This document shows positions 27,347 through 37,577 of a stretch of DNA of 64,000 nucleotides, one piece after another. Made by a program: the position numbers and the translations under genes. The DNA is from an uncultured Pelagibacteraceae bacterium (GTDB taxonomy: Bacteria > Pseudomonadota > Alphaproteobacteria > Pelagibacterales > Pelagibacteraceae): positions 107,432-171,431 of the forward strand of contig CACPQM010000002.1 in the NCBI GenBank assembly GCA_902636075.1. The letters are read 5' to 3'. The stretch's first letter is position 1. Every line of letters begins with the position of its first letter. The notes beneath the pieces are model-generated. The model was not told the origin of the DNA, did no database searches, and was given only the letters and a program-made list of their open reading frames with translations.

Positions 27347-28155
27347 TTTAATTCTTTCTGAAAAAAGTCAATTTTTGCTTCATAATTTTTAAGTACATTT
27401 TCAATTGATAATTTTGAAATTTCTTGTCTATGTATACCGCCTGTAATAAGTAATGAATCAAAATTTTGTATATTAGCACCCTTTATATCTGTATTTAAAT
27501 TATCACCAATACACAATATTTTTTTGTTATTTACATCTGCAGCAATTTCATAAACAGGTGGATATGGTTTTCCAAAATAAATAACCTTGCCATCAATTTC
27601 TTCAAATGATTTTGCAATAGAGCCTGCGCAATATTCTCTTTTGTCACCTCGATCAACTATTAAATCAGGGTTTGTACATATCATTTTTTTAGTAATATGT
27701 TTTGATAAAAGTTTTTTGTAATACCCTAGGTCATCTTCATGTTCTTCAAAAAGACCAGAACACAATAAATAATCTGAGTCATCTATATTAAGCACTTTAT
27801 TGTCTTCAAAAGTTTTAAATAAATCAAAATCTCTTGGTGGTCCTAAATGAAAAAATTTTTTATTATTGAAATTTTCTAAAAGATATCTTTTTGATGCTTC
27901 TCCAGATGTGAACACTGTATCAGAGAAATTATTTAACCCCATTTTTTGTAAAGTATTAATAACTGTTAGGTTAGGTCTTGGAGCATTTGTCAATAATATG
28001 AATTTTTTTTCATTATTAGATAATTCTTCTAAAACTTTAATAGCATTCTCGTACAACTTAATTCCGTTATGGACTACTCCCCAGATATCTATGAAAAATA
28101 AGTCATATTCACTGAATATCGATTTTAAGCCTGATTCATCTAAATTTTTACTCAT
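27340..28155 (-). CDS. HAD-IIA hydrolase (TIGR01459-type)
   Basis: 271-aa phosphatase-like protein of HAD subclass IIA. Motif I is DIWGVVHNGIKLYENA (nucleophile Asp23, acid Asp replaced within the DxWGVxHxG form of this subfamily), motif II LLTNAPRP, motif III/IV GKPYPPVYEIA and CIGDNLNTDIKGAN. This subfamily often precedes ribF in alphaproteobacteria, suggesting a flavin-precursor phosphatase, though the substrate is unproven. First gene of the minus-strand series ending in pgi; divergent from groES. Confidence 0.88.
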   Translation of the reverse strand: MSKNLDESGLKSIFSEYDLFFIDIWGVVHNGIKLYENAIKVLEELSNNEKKFILLTNAPRPNLTVINTLQKMGLNNFSDTVFTSGEASKRYLLENFNNKKFFHLGPPRDFDLFKTFEDNKVLNIDDSDYLLCSGLFEEHEDDLGYYKKLLSKHITKKMICTNPDLIVDRGDKREYCAGSIAKSFEEIDGKVIYFGKPYPPVYEIAADVNNKKILCIGDNLNTDIKGANIQNFDSLLITGGIHRQEISKLSIENVLKNYEAKIDFFQKELKW

Positions 28156-28222
28156 ATTTCAGATATAGCTTAAAAATTCAATAAATTCTTGAATTTTCTC
28201 ATCTATATATTTGAGACCAGAT

Positions 28223-28251
28223 CTTGAAATAATAGTCACATGCATCTATAT
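28223..28251 (+). promoter_or_regulatory. RpoH-like heat-shock promoter of groESL
   Basis: CTTGAAA (28223-28229), a 15-bp spacer, then TCTATAT (28245-28251), close to the alphaproteobacterial sigma-32 pattern CTTGAAA / CYTATNT. The predicted transcription start near 28258 would leave an 18-nt leader holding the AAAGGAG ribosome site (28264-28270) before the groES ATG at 28276. No CIRCE inverted repeat (HrcA) is present. Confidence 0.6.
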
Positions 28252-28275
28252 GAATTCTAATTTAAAGGAGTAAAT

Positions 28276-30251
<1,976 letters not shown>

Positions 30252-30276
30252 CCCAAAAAATCAAATTAAAAAATTT

Positions 30277-30306
30277 AAAGGGCAGATTCTTCTGCCCTTT
30301 TTTTTT
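30277..30306 (+). terminator. Intrinsic terminator after groEL
   Basis: Perfect 10-bp stem AAAGGGCAGA / TCTGCCCTTT with a TTCT tetraloop (30287-30290), followed by a run of six further T. The strongest terminator in the window. It isolates the heat-shock operon from typA 38 bp downstream. Confidence 0.95.
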
Positions 30307-30344
30307 GTTTTCAATTCAAGGTTTAGATATATAAGAACCCAACT

Positions 30345-32171
30345 ATGGATAATAATATTAGAAACATAACTATCATTGCTCATGTTGATCATGGAAAAAC
30401 AACACTTATTGATAGTTTGATGAAACAAAGTGGTTCTTTTAGAGACAACGAAGTAGTTGATGAAAGATTGATGGACTCTGGGGAATTAGAAAAAGAAAGA
30501 GGAATTACAATTCTTGCTAAGCCGACTTCGATTAATTGGAAAGATACTAGAATAAATATTATTGATACTCCTGGCCATAGAGATTTCGCAGCAGAGGTTG
30601 AAAGAGTTTTAAGTTTAGCTGATGGTGCGTTATTGTTAGTAGACTCTTCAGAAGGTGTAATGCCACAAACAAAATTTGTATTAAGCAAAGCATTAAAACA
30701 AGGATTAAAACCAATTGTTGTAATAAATAAATTAGACAAAACTGATCAAAGAGCAGATGAAGTTTTAAATGAGACCTTTGATTTATTTGTAAGTTTAGAT
30801 GCGAATGAAGAACAATTAGATTTTCCAGTATTATACGCAAGTGGTAGATCTGGTTGGGCTTCAAAGGATGTTGATGGACCAAGAGAAAATCTTAATCCGC
30901 TATTAGATTTAGTTTTAGACCACATAAAGCCCTCAGAATTTGATAAATCAAAACCATTTGCGATGCTATCGACGCTGCTTTATGCTGATAATTTTTTGGG
31001 TAGAAGTTTAGTGGGAAGAATTTCGCAAGGTACAGCAAAAGCAAATCAACAAATTAAAGCTATCAATTTAAAAGGTGAAAAAGTTGACGAAGGTAGACTT
31101 ACAAAAATCTTTAGATATGAAGGAACAAAAAAAGTGCCCATTGAAGTTGGAGTCGCTGGAGATATCGTAGTTATAGCAGGATTAGAAAAAGCAAACGTAG
31201 CGGATACTATTTGTGATTTAGAGGTAAATGAGCCTATTGCGGCAACACCGATTGATCCACCAACAATGTCAATAAAAATTACAGTAAATAGCTCACCATT
31301 AGCTGGAACAGAGGGTAAAAAATTAACAAGTACTCAAATTAGAGATCGTTTAATTTTAGAAGCTCAAAACAATGTTGGGATTTCTTTCTCAGAAAATTCA
31401 AATAAAGATGCATTTGAGATAAGTGGAAGAGGTGAGTTAATGCTTGAAATTTTATTAACACAAATGAGAAGAGAAGGTTTTGAAATGACTGTAAGTCCCC
31501 CTAAAGTTTTGTTTAAAACCGACGAAAATTCAAAAAAGTTAGAACCCATTGAAGAAATTACCATGGATTTAGATGAGGAATATTCATCAAGAATTATAGA
31601 TTCTATGAATAGAAGAAAAGGTAAATTAGTTGAATTAAAAGATACAGGAAAAAATAAAAAAAGACTCATTTTTCAAGCCCCAACAAGAGGTTTAATGGGA
31701 TACACAAGCAGATTTTTAACATTAACAAAAGGGACAGGTGTTATTAATAGAATTTTTCACTCTTATGGAGATTTCGAAGGAGAGATGGAAGGAAGAAGGA
31801 ATGGAGCTTTAATTTCTATGGATCAAGGTAAGGCTGTTGCATTTTCAATTTTTAATTTACAAGCTAGAGGAGAGATGTTTGTAACACACAATGATCCAGT
31901 TTATACAGGGATGATTGTGGGCTTAGCTCCAAAACCTGGTGATATGATAATTAATGTCATGAAAGGAAAAAAACTCACGAATATGAGAACACAAGGTACT
32001 GATGAAAATATAGTTCTCACTCCAGTAAGACAAATGTCGATTGCAGAACAGTTAAGTATACTTAATACTGATGAAGCATTAGAAATTACACCTAAATCTT
32101 GCAGGCTTAGAAAAGCAATTCTGGACCCAAACGAAAGAAAAAGAAACGAAAAACAAAATACTGCTACTTAG
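30345..32171 (+). CDS. typA: Translational GTPase TypA/BipA
   Basis: Ribosome-associated GTPase with roles in 50S assembly and stress adaptation. 608 aa. G1 AHVDHGKTTLIDSLM, G3 DTPGHRDF and G4 NKLDK are intact, with the EF-G-like domains and the TypA-specific C-terminal domain (RGEMFVTHNDPVYTGMIVG, TPKSCRLRKAILDPNERKR). It follows the groEL terminator, so it needs its own promoter in the ~38-bp gap. Its TAG overlaps the convergent membrane protein's stop (TTAG, 32168-32171). Confidence 0.97.
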   Translation: MDNNIRNITIIAHVDHGKTTLIDSLMKQSGSFRDNEVVDERLMDSGELEKERGITILAKPTSINWKDTRINIIDTPGHRDFAAEVERVLSLADGALLLVDSSEGVMPQTKFVLSKALKQGLKPIVVINKLDKTDQRADEVLNETFDLFVSLDANEEQLDFPVLYASGRSGWASKDVDGPRENLNPLLDLVLDHIKPSEFDKSKPFAMLSTLLYADNFLGRSLVGRISQGTAKANQQIKAINLKGEKVDEGRLTKIFRYEGTKKVPIEVGVAGDIVVIAGLEKANVADTICDLEVNEPIAATPIDPPTMSIKITVNSSPLAGTEGKKLTSTQIRDRLILEAQNNVGISFSENSNKDAFEISGRGELMLEILLTQMRREGFEMTVSPPKVLFKTDENSKKLEPIEEITMDLDEEYSSRIIDSMNRRKGKLVELKDTGKNKKRLIFQAPTRGLMGYTSRFLTLTKGTGVINRIFHSYGDFEGEMEGRRNGALISMDQGKAVAFSIFNLQARGEMFVTHNDPVYTGMIVGLAPKPGDMIINVMKGKKLTNMRTQGTDENIVLTPVRQMSIAEQLSILNTDEALEITPKSCRLRKAILDPNERKRNEKQNTAT

Positions 32172-32815
32172 TTCGTTATTCTATCGATAATGTACAAACT
32201 AAAAGCAATACAAGGACCAATTCCAAAAGCAAACATCAACGTTCCAACACCAATTGTTCCACCCAAGTACCACCCAACTGAGGCTACAGAAATTTCTATA
32301 AAGGCTCTCACAGCAGCAATCGGTAGATTAGTTTTTTTTTGTAAACCAGTCATTAAGCCATCCCTAGGCCCTGGACCTAAGTTAGCTATTAAATAAATAC
32401 CACTCCCGACTCCAACAATCATAACACCTAATGCTGCCATTAATAATTTCATAATATAAGTTTCAGGGGTTGGTATTAATGCAATTGTAATGTCTAACAT
32501 TGCTGCAATGATTACGATATTGAATATTGTACCTAGACCAGGTTTTTGTTTTAAAAAAAACCATGAAGATAAAACGACAACACTTACTATAAAAGTGACA
32601 ATACCAATGGATAATCCTGAATTAATTGAAATTCCTTGTGCCATTACAGTCCATGGAGAATTGCCAATAAATGAAATAACGACTAAGGCTTCTCCAAAAC
32701 CAAATAATATAAGCCCAAAACTAAGGAAGAATAATGTTGATAATTTTGGCTTTAAATTAAAAGTCTCTTGAGAACTCCAAGAGACTTTTGGAATATTTTT
32801 AATAGTAAGGAACAT
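32168..32815 (-). CDS. YczE/YitT-like membrane protein
   Basis: 215 aa, about five helices. The motif GPGPRDGLMTGLQKKT and the N-terminal FGLILFGFGEALVVISFIGNSPWTVMAQGIS match the YczE/YyaS family of bacterial membrane proteins, whose function is not known (a Bacillus member affects secondary metabolite activation). Paired Gly-rich helices suggest a transporter-like internal repeat. Convergent with typA with a 4-bp stop overlap and divergent from a secreted DUF6134-like protein (39 bp between starts). Confidence 0.85.
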   Translation of the reverse strand: MFLTIKNIPKVSWSSQETFNLKPKLSTLFFLSFGLILFGFGEALVVISFIGNSPWTVMAQGISINSGLSIGIVTFIVSVVVLSSWFFLKQKPGLGTIFNIVIIAAMLDITIALIPTPETYIMKLLMAALGVMIVGVGSGIYLIANLGPGPRDGLMTGLQKKTNLPIAAVRAFIEISVASVGWYLGGTIGVGTLMFAFGIGPCIAFSLYIIDRITN

Positions 32816-32854
32816 ATTTTAAGCTATTATTTATACTTTCTTTAACTAAAATCT

Positions 32855-33541
32855 ATGAAAATGAAACATTTTATAATCGTATCCATAATTCTTATGTTTG
32901 CCTCTAAAGTGATGGCACATAGCAGTCATTATGAGGGTCTTAAAAAAATTGAGATGGATGTTCTAAGAAATAATGAAGTTATTGGTAGCACCAACTACTT
33001 CTTTGAATTTGAGGAGGATTTATTTGTTGTAAAAAATTATACTAATTTCAAAGTAGTGTTATTTGGCGTAACAGTTTTCTCAATATTAAGTGAAACAATA
33101 GAAAAATATAAAGATGAAAAATTAGTTTTTTTTAAATCAAATACTTTTCAAAATGATAAAGAGAAATATGTGAATCTAAATTATGATCGGGGTATAAATA
33201 AATTTATTATAGATGGATCATCTTATAAAGGTGAAGCTAGTTTGGATTGTACAATTGGGAATTGGTGGAACCACAAGATTTTTAAAGCTGACAAACAAAT
33301 CAGTCCTTTATCTGGAAGTATAAAAAAGCAGACTGTGGATTTAATAGGAAATGAAAACATAACGATTAATGGTAAAGAATATTTGACTGAACACTTTAAT
33401 ATTAAATCAAATGATGAAAATCTTTCTGATGAAAAAAAATTTGAATTTGATGTTTGGTATAATCCAGAAAATAATTTAATATTAAAAGTTACTTATAATA
33501 AAATGGGTAATTGGGAATATAGATTAAGGAGTTTTGAATAA
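32855..33541 (+). CDS. Secreted DUF6134-like protein
   Basis: 228 aa. An N-terminal signal peptide (MKMKHFIIVSIILMFASKVMA, cleavage after about residue 21) sends it to the periplasm. The rest is beta-rich: repeated alternating hydrophobic stretches such as GSTNYFFEFEEDLFVVKNYTNFK and the C-terminal KFEFDVWYNPENNLILKVTYNKMGNWEYRL, similar to the DUF6134 family of unknown function. Stop overlaps the next ATG (TAATG), linking it to the DjlA-like co-chaperone. Possibly a lipid- or polymer-associated periplasmic protein; no catalytic motif seen. Confidence 0.78.
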   Translation: MKMKHFIIVSIILMFASKVMAHSSHYEGLKKIEMDVLRNNEVIGSTNYFFEFEEDLFVVKNYTNFKVVLFGVTVFSILSETIEKYKDEKLVFFKSNTFQNDKEKYVNLNYDRGINKFIIDGSSYKGEASLDCTIGNWWNHKIFKADKQISPLSGSIKKQTVDLIGNENITINGKEYLTEHFNIKSNDENLSDEKKFEFDVWYNPENNLILKVTYNKMGNWEYRLRSFE

Positions 33542-34263
33542 TGGCAATATGGGGAAGCATAATTGGTGGAATGCTAGGTTTTTCAATTGGTGGACCTTTT
33601 GGTATGCTTTTAGGATCCTTAATTGGTGGAAAAATGTCAAGAGCCAGATCAAGTGGTGGATTTAGATCTTTTGCACAGCCACAACAAATATTTGCACTCT
33701 CTTTGATTGTTTTATCAGCTAAGCTAAGTAAAGCAGACGGACAAGTTAGTCGTGAAGAATTAATTGCAGTTAAAGATAAATTAAAAATACCTGAAAGTGA
33801 ATTAGATCAGGTTGGTAAAATTTTCAATAAAGCAAAAGAGGAAAGTACCGGGTATGAACCATATGCAAAACAAATTGCAGAGGTTTATAGAGGAAATATG
33901 AATGTGTTAGAGGAAGTAATTAACACTCTTTTTTATATTGCTGAAGCTGATGGACACATAAGTGACAATGAATTAATTATGATAGAGGATATAGCAAGAA
34001 TTTTTGGATTAAATCAGACACAATTTAACGGAATTAAAGAAAGCAGAAAGTCATCGGACAAACTTAATCCATATATTGTTTTAGAGAGCAAACCTGACGA
34101 CTCACTCGAAGAAATAAGAAAACGTTATATTAAACTTAGCAAAGAGCATCATCCTGATCTTTTATTAAGTAAAGGTGTTCCTCAAGAAGTAATAGATGAG
34201 AGCAAAGCTAAAATGAGAGCTGTAAATTCCGCTTGGGATCAAATACAAAAATTAAAGAATTAG
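33541..34263 (+). CDS. DjlA-like co-chaperone (TerB + J domain)
   Basis: 240 aa. A short Gly-rich hydrophobic N-terminus (residues 1-30, GGMLGFSIGGPFGMLLGSLIGG) is the membrane anchor, followed by a TerB-like helical domain (about 50-155) and a C-terminal J domain with the HPD motif at 204-206 (EHHPDLL). DjlA proteins recruit DnaK to the membrane. It overlaps the gene before it by one base and the convergent 96-aa gene by 12 bp. Small length and the Gly-rich anchor agree with the family. Confidence 0.9.
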   Translation: MAIWGSIIGGMLGFSIGGPFGMLLGSLIGGKMSRARSSGGFRSFAQPQQIFALSLIVLSAKLSKADGQVSREELIAVKDKLKIPESELDQVGKIFNKAKEESTGYEPYAKQIAEVYRGNMNVLEEVINTLFYIAEADGHISDNELIMIEDIARIFGLNQTQFNGIKESRKSSDKLNPYIVLESKPDDSLEEIRKRYIKLSKEHHPDLLLSKGVPQEVIDESKAKMRAVNSAWDQIQKLKN

Positions 34264-34542
34264 TCCTAATAAACTCGCCATAAAATACATAGAAAATACA
34301 AAAGCAAGAACTACAATAAAATACATTATTGTAACAATTTTATCTCTTTTCCTTCTTTGTCTTACAAATGGCTTATCATCAAGGTCGCAGATATCTCTTA
34401 TGCCGACAACTTTATAATCACAAGTATAACGCCATATTGAGTCAGGCATCCTAGGATCAGTTTGATTATAATATTGAATCCATTGAACTGTATATTTAAA
34501 TAAAAGATAGCTTACTATTAAAAGAAGACCACTAGTAAACAT
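34252..34542 (-). CDS. Small membrane protein downstream of aceA
   Basis: 96 aa, not recognised. N-terminal hydrophobic segment (about 4-21), a polar middle with two Cys (TCDYKVVGIRDICDLDD) and a run RQRRKRDK, then a second hydrophobic segment (about 70-94). Co-directional with aceA and beginning 11 bp after the aceA stop, so probably co-transcribed. The middle segment with Cys pair and Arg/Lys cluster could face the cytoplasm. Function unknown. Confidence 0.7.
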   Translation of the reverse strand: MFTSGLLLIVSYLLFKYTVQWIQYYNQTDPRMPDSIWRYTCDYKVVGIRDICDLDDKPFVRQRRKRDKIVTIMYFIVVLAFVFSMYFMASLLGLIL

Positions 34543-34553
34543 TAATCTATCAT

Positions 34554-35828
34554 CTAAAACTGTTCTGACTCAGTTGAGCCTTCCATTGCAGTAGTTGAGC
34601 TTTTGCCTGAGCTTATTGTATTTGAAACTGCATCAAAATAAGATGTACCTACTTCTCTTTGATGTTTAACACTTGTGTATCCATCTTTTTCTCTTGCAAA
34701 TTCATGTTGTTGAATTTTTGAGTAAGCGGTCATACCCTCTGATTTATATTTTTCTGCTAACTCAAATATTGCGATATTTTGAGTGTGGAAACCTGCTAAT
34801 GTAATAAATTGAAATTTATATCCCATTTCTCCAATCTTTCTTTGAAATGATCCAATTTCCTCATCAGATAAATGTTTCTTCCAATTAAATGATGGCGAAC
34901 AGTTATAAGCTAACATTTTACCAGGAAATTTTTCATGTATAGCATCAGCAAATTTCTTTGCTTCTTCTAAATTTGGAGTAGCAGTTTCACACCAAATTAA
35001 ATCTGCGTATGGTGCATAAGCAAGACCTCTAGAAATCGCCTGCTCTATTCCGTCTTTAACATAAAAGAAACCTTCGGGAGACCTTTCGCCGGTTAAAAAT
35101 GGTTTGTCATTTTCATCAAAATCATTTGTGATTAACTTTGCAGCATTTGCATCTGTTCTTGCTAAAATTATTAATGGTACATCTGCAATATCAGCGGCAA
35201 GTCTTGCAGCCTTTAAATTTCTAACCATTGTTCCAGTTGGAACTAAAACTTTTCCACCCATATGACCACATTTTTTCTCACTAGCTAGTTGGTCTTCAAA
35301 ATGAACTCCAGCAGCACCTGCTCTAATAAATTTTTTGGTTAATTCAAATACGTTTAGTGGTCCGCCAAATCCTGCTTCACCATCAGCTATAATTGGCAAC
35401 ATGTAATCAGTTCTCTTACTTTTATCCATGTCACCATCTATCATTTCCATATGTTGAATTTGATCTGCTCTAACTAGGGAATTATTCATTGTCTCAACTA
35501 ATTTTGGTGCACTATCATAAGGATATAAAGATTGGTCAGGATACATTTCTCCTGCGCTGTTAGCATCAGCTGCAACTTGCCAACCACTTAAATAAATTGC
35601 CTTTAAACCAGCCTTTGCGTGTTGTACTGCATGATTTCCTGAAAGTGACCCGAGAGTGTTTACATAAGCTTCTGTATTAAGCAGTTTCCAAAGCTTTTGG
35701 GACTGCATTTTACACATAGAATACTCGATTTTGATAGAACCTCTTAATCTTTCAACTTCTTCAGGAGTATAATCTCTTTTAATACCTGCAAATCTTTGTA
35801 AATCGTATGAAATATTCTCAGCTGACAC
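34554..35828 (-). CDS. aceA: Isocitrate lyase
   Basis: First glyoxylate-shunt enzyme, splitting isocitrate into glyoxylate and succinate. 424 aa (E. coli 434). Catalytic signature [10 protein letters not shown] at 184-193 with Cys187; metal-binding and substrate regions ADGEAGFGG and [16 protein letters not shown] are present. Starts at GTG (35828) with an AAGGAG-type ribosome site upstream; no ATG lies near. Upstream is a 316-bp control region with phased TTTACAA repeats and the divergent ScfR/RamB-like regulator, strong context for regulated expression. Confidence 0.97.
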   Translation of the reverse strand: MSAENISYDLQRFAGIKRDYTPEEVERLRGSIKIEYSMCKMQSQKLWKLLNTEAYVNTLGSLSGNHAVQHAKAGLKAIYLSGWQVAADANSAGEMYPDQSLYPYDSAPKLVETMNNSLVRADQIQHMEMIDGDMDKSKRTDYMLPIIADGEAGFGGPLNVFELTKKFIRAGAAGVHFEDQLASEKKCGHMGGKVLVPTGTMVRNLKAARLAADIADVPLIILARTDANAAKLITNDFDENDKPFLTGERSPEGFFYVKDGIEQAISRGLAYAPYADLIWCETATPNLEEAKKFADAIHEKFPGKMLAYNCSPSFNWKKHLSDEEIGSFQRKIGEMGYKFQFITLAGFHTQNIAIFELAEKYKSEGMTAYSKIQQHEFAREKDGYTSVKHQREVGTSYFDAVSNTISSGKSSTTAMEGSTESEQF

Positions 35829-35872
35829 TTAAACCCCTCTCCTTTGATTAAATGACTAGAAATGACTAATGA

Positions 35873-36034
35873 CTATTTTGAGCTGTATTCTTCAGTAAAT
35901 TCATTCATTCCGCTAGAGCCCCAATCGCAATGATCGTCTCTAATGTAAATACCCTTTGACTTGTGCTCAGAATGCTCTTCTTTATTAGTAATTTGGTAGT
36001 TATTTTCTATATTGTTTATTTTGTTTTTTTCCAT
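35873..36034 (-). CDS. Candidate 53-codon leader ORF upstream of aceA
   Basis: Open frame from ATG (36034-36032) to TAG (35875-35873), 53 residues, between the operator repeats and aceA and in the same direction. It translates as MEKNKINNIENNYQITNK..., ending in GIYIRDDHCDWGSSGMNEF then TEEYSSK. Its C-terminal half has Cys, Trp, His, Gly and Asp in an AT-rich region where chance ORFs would be Lys/Ile/Phe-rich, which supports coding. No good Shine-Dalgarno sequence is seen. It fills most of the gap of 316 bp and ends 44 bp before the aceA GTG. Could be a small protein, a leader peptide, or chance. Confidence 0.5.
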   Translation of the reverse strand: MEKNKINNIENNYQITNKEEHSEHKSKGIYIRDDHCDWGSSGMNEFTEEYSSK

Positions 36035-36047
36035 GTAAACTTTATAA

Positions 36048-36072
36048 TTTACAATATTTACAAAATCTACAA
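36048..36072. promoter_or_regulatory. Triple 9-bp-phased TTTACAA repeat (operator candidate)
   Basis: Three direct copies at exact 9-bp intervals: TTTACAA (36048-36054), TTTACAA (36057-36063), TCTACAA (36066-36072). A reverse-oriented TGTAAA lies at 36034-36039. It lies between aceA and the ScfR/RamB-like regulator and is likely part of that regulator's binding region. Regular direct repeats rather than palindromes suggest cooperative binding. Confidence 0.55.
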
Positions 36073-36087
36073 TTAAATTGATTTTTC

Positions 36088-36136
36088 TTGTAAAATCGAA
36101 TAATTTTGTGTAAATTTTAATTTACAAAATTTACAA
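36088..36136. promoter_or_regulatory. Second TTTACAA/TTGTAAA operator cluster
   Basis: Reverse-oriented TTGTAAA (36088-36094) and TGTAAA (36109-36114), then two direct TTTACAA copies at 36121-36127 and 36130-36136, again with 9-bp phase. The last copies lie 9-24 bp before the regulator ATG (36145), over its ribosome-binding region, so binding would be autoregulatory. The same motif as at 36048-36072 makes a shared control region for both genes plausible. Confidence 0.5.
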
Positions 36137-36144
36137 AAAGTAAA

Positions 36145-37569
36145 ATGAGTCAAATTGATACAAAAATTGGTCCAAAAATCAAAGCATTTAGAAGGCAACT
36201 AGGAATTCAAGCTAACAAACTAGCAGGAGAAATGTCTATTTCACCAAGTTATTTAAATCTAATAGAGAGTGGAAAAAGAAAAATTGATGGAGACTTGCTT
36301 TTAAGGGTTTGTGATAAACTAAAAATAGAACTTTCCGATCTTACAAGCAAGACAGACATAAATCTTGAGAATAATATTTCTGAATTGTTGGGTGACGAAC
36401 TTTTTGAGGATCTTGATATTCTTGGACCAGAAGTAAAGGATTTAGTTAATACAAATCCAAAAATTGCTAAAGCTTTAATTAAACTAGGTGACAACTTTAA
36501 ACAAAAAGATCATGAAATTTTTAACAAATTAGAAAATATTTCAGGAAAAATTATTGATGGTAGAAAAAATGCATTTCCTGGTGAAGTAATTTCAGATTTT
36601 TTACAAGAAAATAAAAATTTTTTTCCAAAATTAGAGGAATTTGCAAATCAAATTTTTGATAAAGTAAAACAAAACAATAGAACAAGATATATTGCTTTAT
36701 GTCAGTTTTTAAAAGATGAATATGGCATAACTGTAAAAGACGTAATACCTAAAGAAGGAAAACCATTTTCAAAAATATATAAAGTAAAAGATAAAGAATT
36801 ATTATTATCTGATTATCTTTCACTTGAAACTAAAAAACTTTTTGCTGCAGCACAAATTTCACAAGAAGGTGCCTCAAAAGAAATTGATGAATACCTAGAT
36901 ACATTTAATTTTCCAACTGAAGAATCTAAAAAATTAACAAGGGTTGCACTTTTAAATTATAGTGGAGCTGCAATATTAATGCCTTACTCTCTTTTTCACA
37001 AAGAATGTAAAGAATTAAAATATGATTTAGAACTTTTACAAAATACATTTGCTACTTCTTTCGAACAAGTAGCTCATAGAGTAACTTGTTTACAAGATCC
37101 AAAACTGCCTGGAATACCTTTTCATTTTTTAAGAGTAGATGTTGCTGGAAATATTTCAAAAAGATTCTCATTATCAGGTATAGAAATACCAAGATATGGT
37201 GGAGCCTGTCCAAGATGGAATGTTTACTCCGCTTTTTCAAGACCAGGTGTAATTCAAGCAGCAGTTAGCAAAATGACCAATGGGGAAAAATATGTTTGTA
37301 TAGCAAAAACCGTTGAAAAAGGTGTAGGAAGATATGGACAAAAAAAAAGTATGCTCTCTATAGGTCTTGGTTGTGAAGCAAAATATGCTAAGGAATTTGT
37401 ATATACTGAAAATCTAGACCTCAGTGACAAAAAATCTGAATTACCTATTGGAGTATCATGTAGAACATGTGACAGACTGGATTGTTCGCAGAGAGCTTTC
37501 CCTCCTCTTCATAAGAAATTTGATGTAGACATAAACTCTAGAGGAGTTTCTGTTTATGTAAATGAGTAA
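36145..37569 (+). CDS. ScfR/RamB-type XRE regulator with ImmA/IrrE-like domain (DUF2083)
   Basis: 474 aa. N-terminal helix-turn-helix (about 10-65: RRQLGIQANKLAGEMSISPSYLNLIESGKRKI), a linker, then an IrrE-like region around 225-300 (AAAQISQEGASKEIDEY..., LNYSGAAILMPYSLF) and a C-terminal DUF2083 domain ending in SCRTCDRLDCSQRAFPPL. The zinc-peptidase HExxH is not obvious, so it is likely a ligand sensor. Relatives RamB (Corynebacterium) and ScfR/AceR-like alphaproteobacterial proteins respond to short-chain acyl-CoA and control aceA. Divergent from aceA across the repeat-rich region, strongly suggesting aceA is its target. Confidence 0.9.
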   Translation: MSQIDTKIGPKIKAFRRQLGIQANKLAGEMSISPSYLNLIESGKRKIDGDLLLRVCDKLKIELSDLTSKTDINLENNISELLGDELFEDLDILGPEVKDLVNTNPKIAKALIKLGDNFKQKDHEIFNKLENISGKIIDGRKNAFPGEVISDFLQENKNFFPKLEEFANQIFDKVKQNNRTRYIALCQFLKDEYGITVKDVIPKEGKPFSKIYKVKDKELLLSDYLSLETKKLFAAAQISQEGASKEIDEYLDTFNFPTEESKKLTRVALLNYSGAAILMPYSLFHKECKELKYDLELLQNTFATSFEQVAHRVTCLQDPKLPGIPFHFLRVDVAGNISKRFSLSGIEIPRYGGACPRWNVYSAFSRPGVIQAAVSKMTNGEKYVCIAKTVEKGVGRYGQKKSMLSIGLGCEAKYAKEFVYTENLDLSDKKSELPIGVSCRTCDRLDCSQRAFPPLHKKFDVDINSRGVSVYVNE

Positions 37570-37577
37570 GTTAAAAA

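Noticed and set aside
28156..28275. CIRCE element for HrcA upstream of groES
   Set aside because: No TTAGCACTC-N9-GAGTGCTAA-like repeat is present; the spacer is explained by an RpoH-like promoter.
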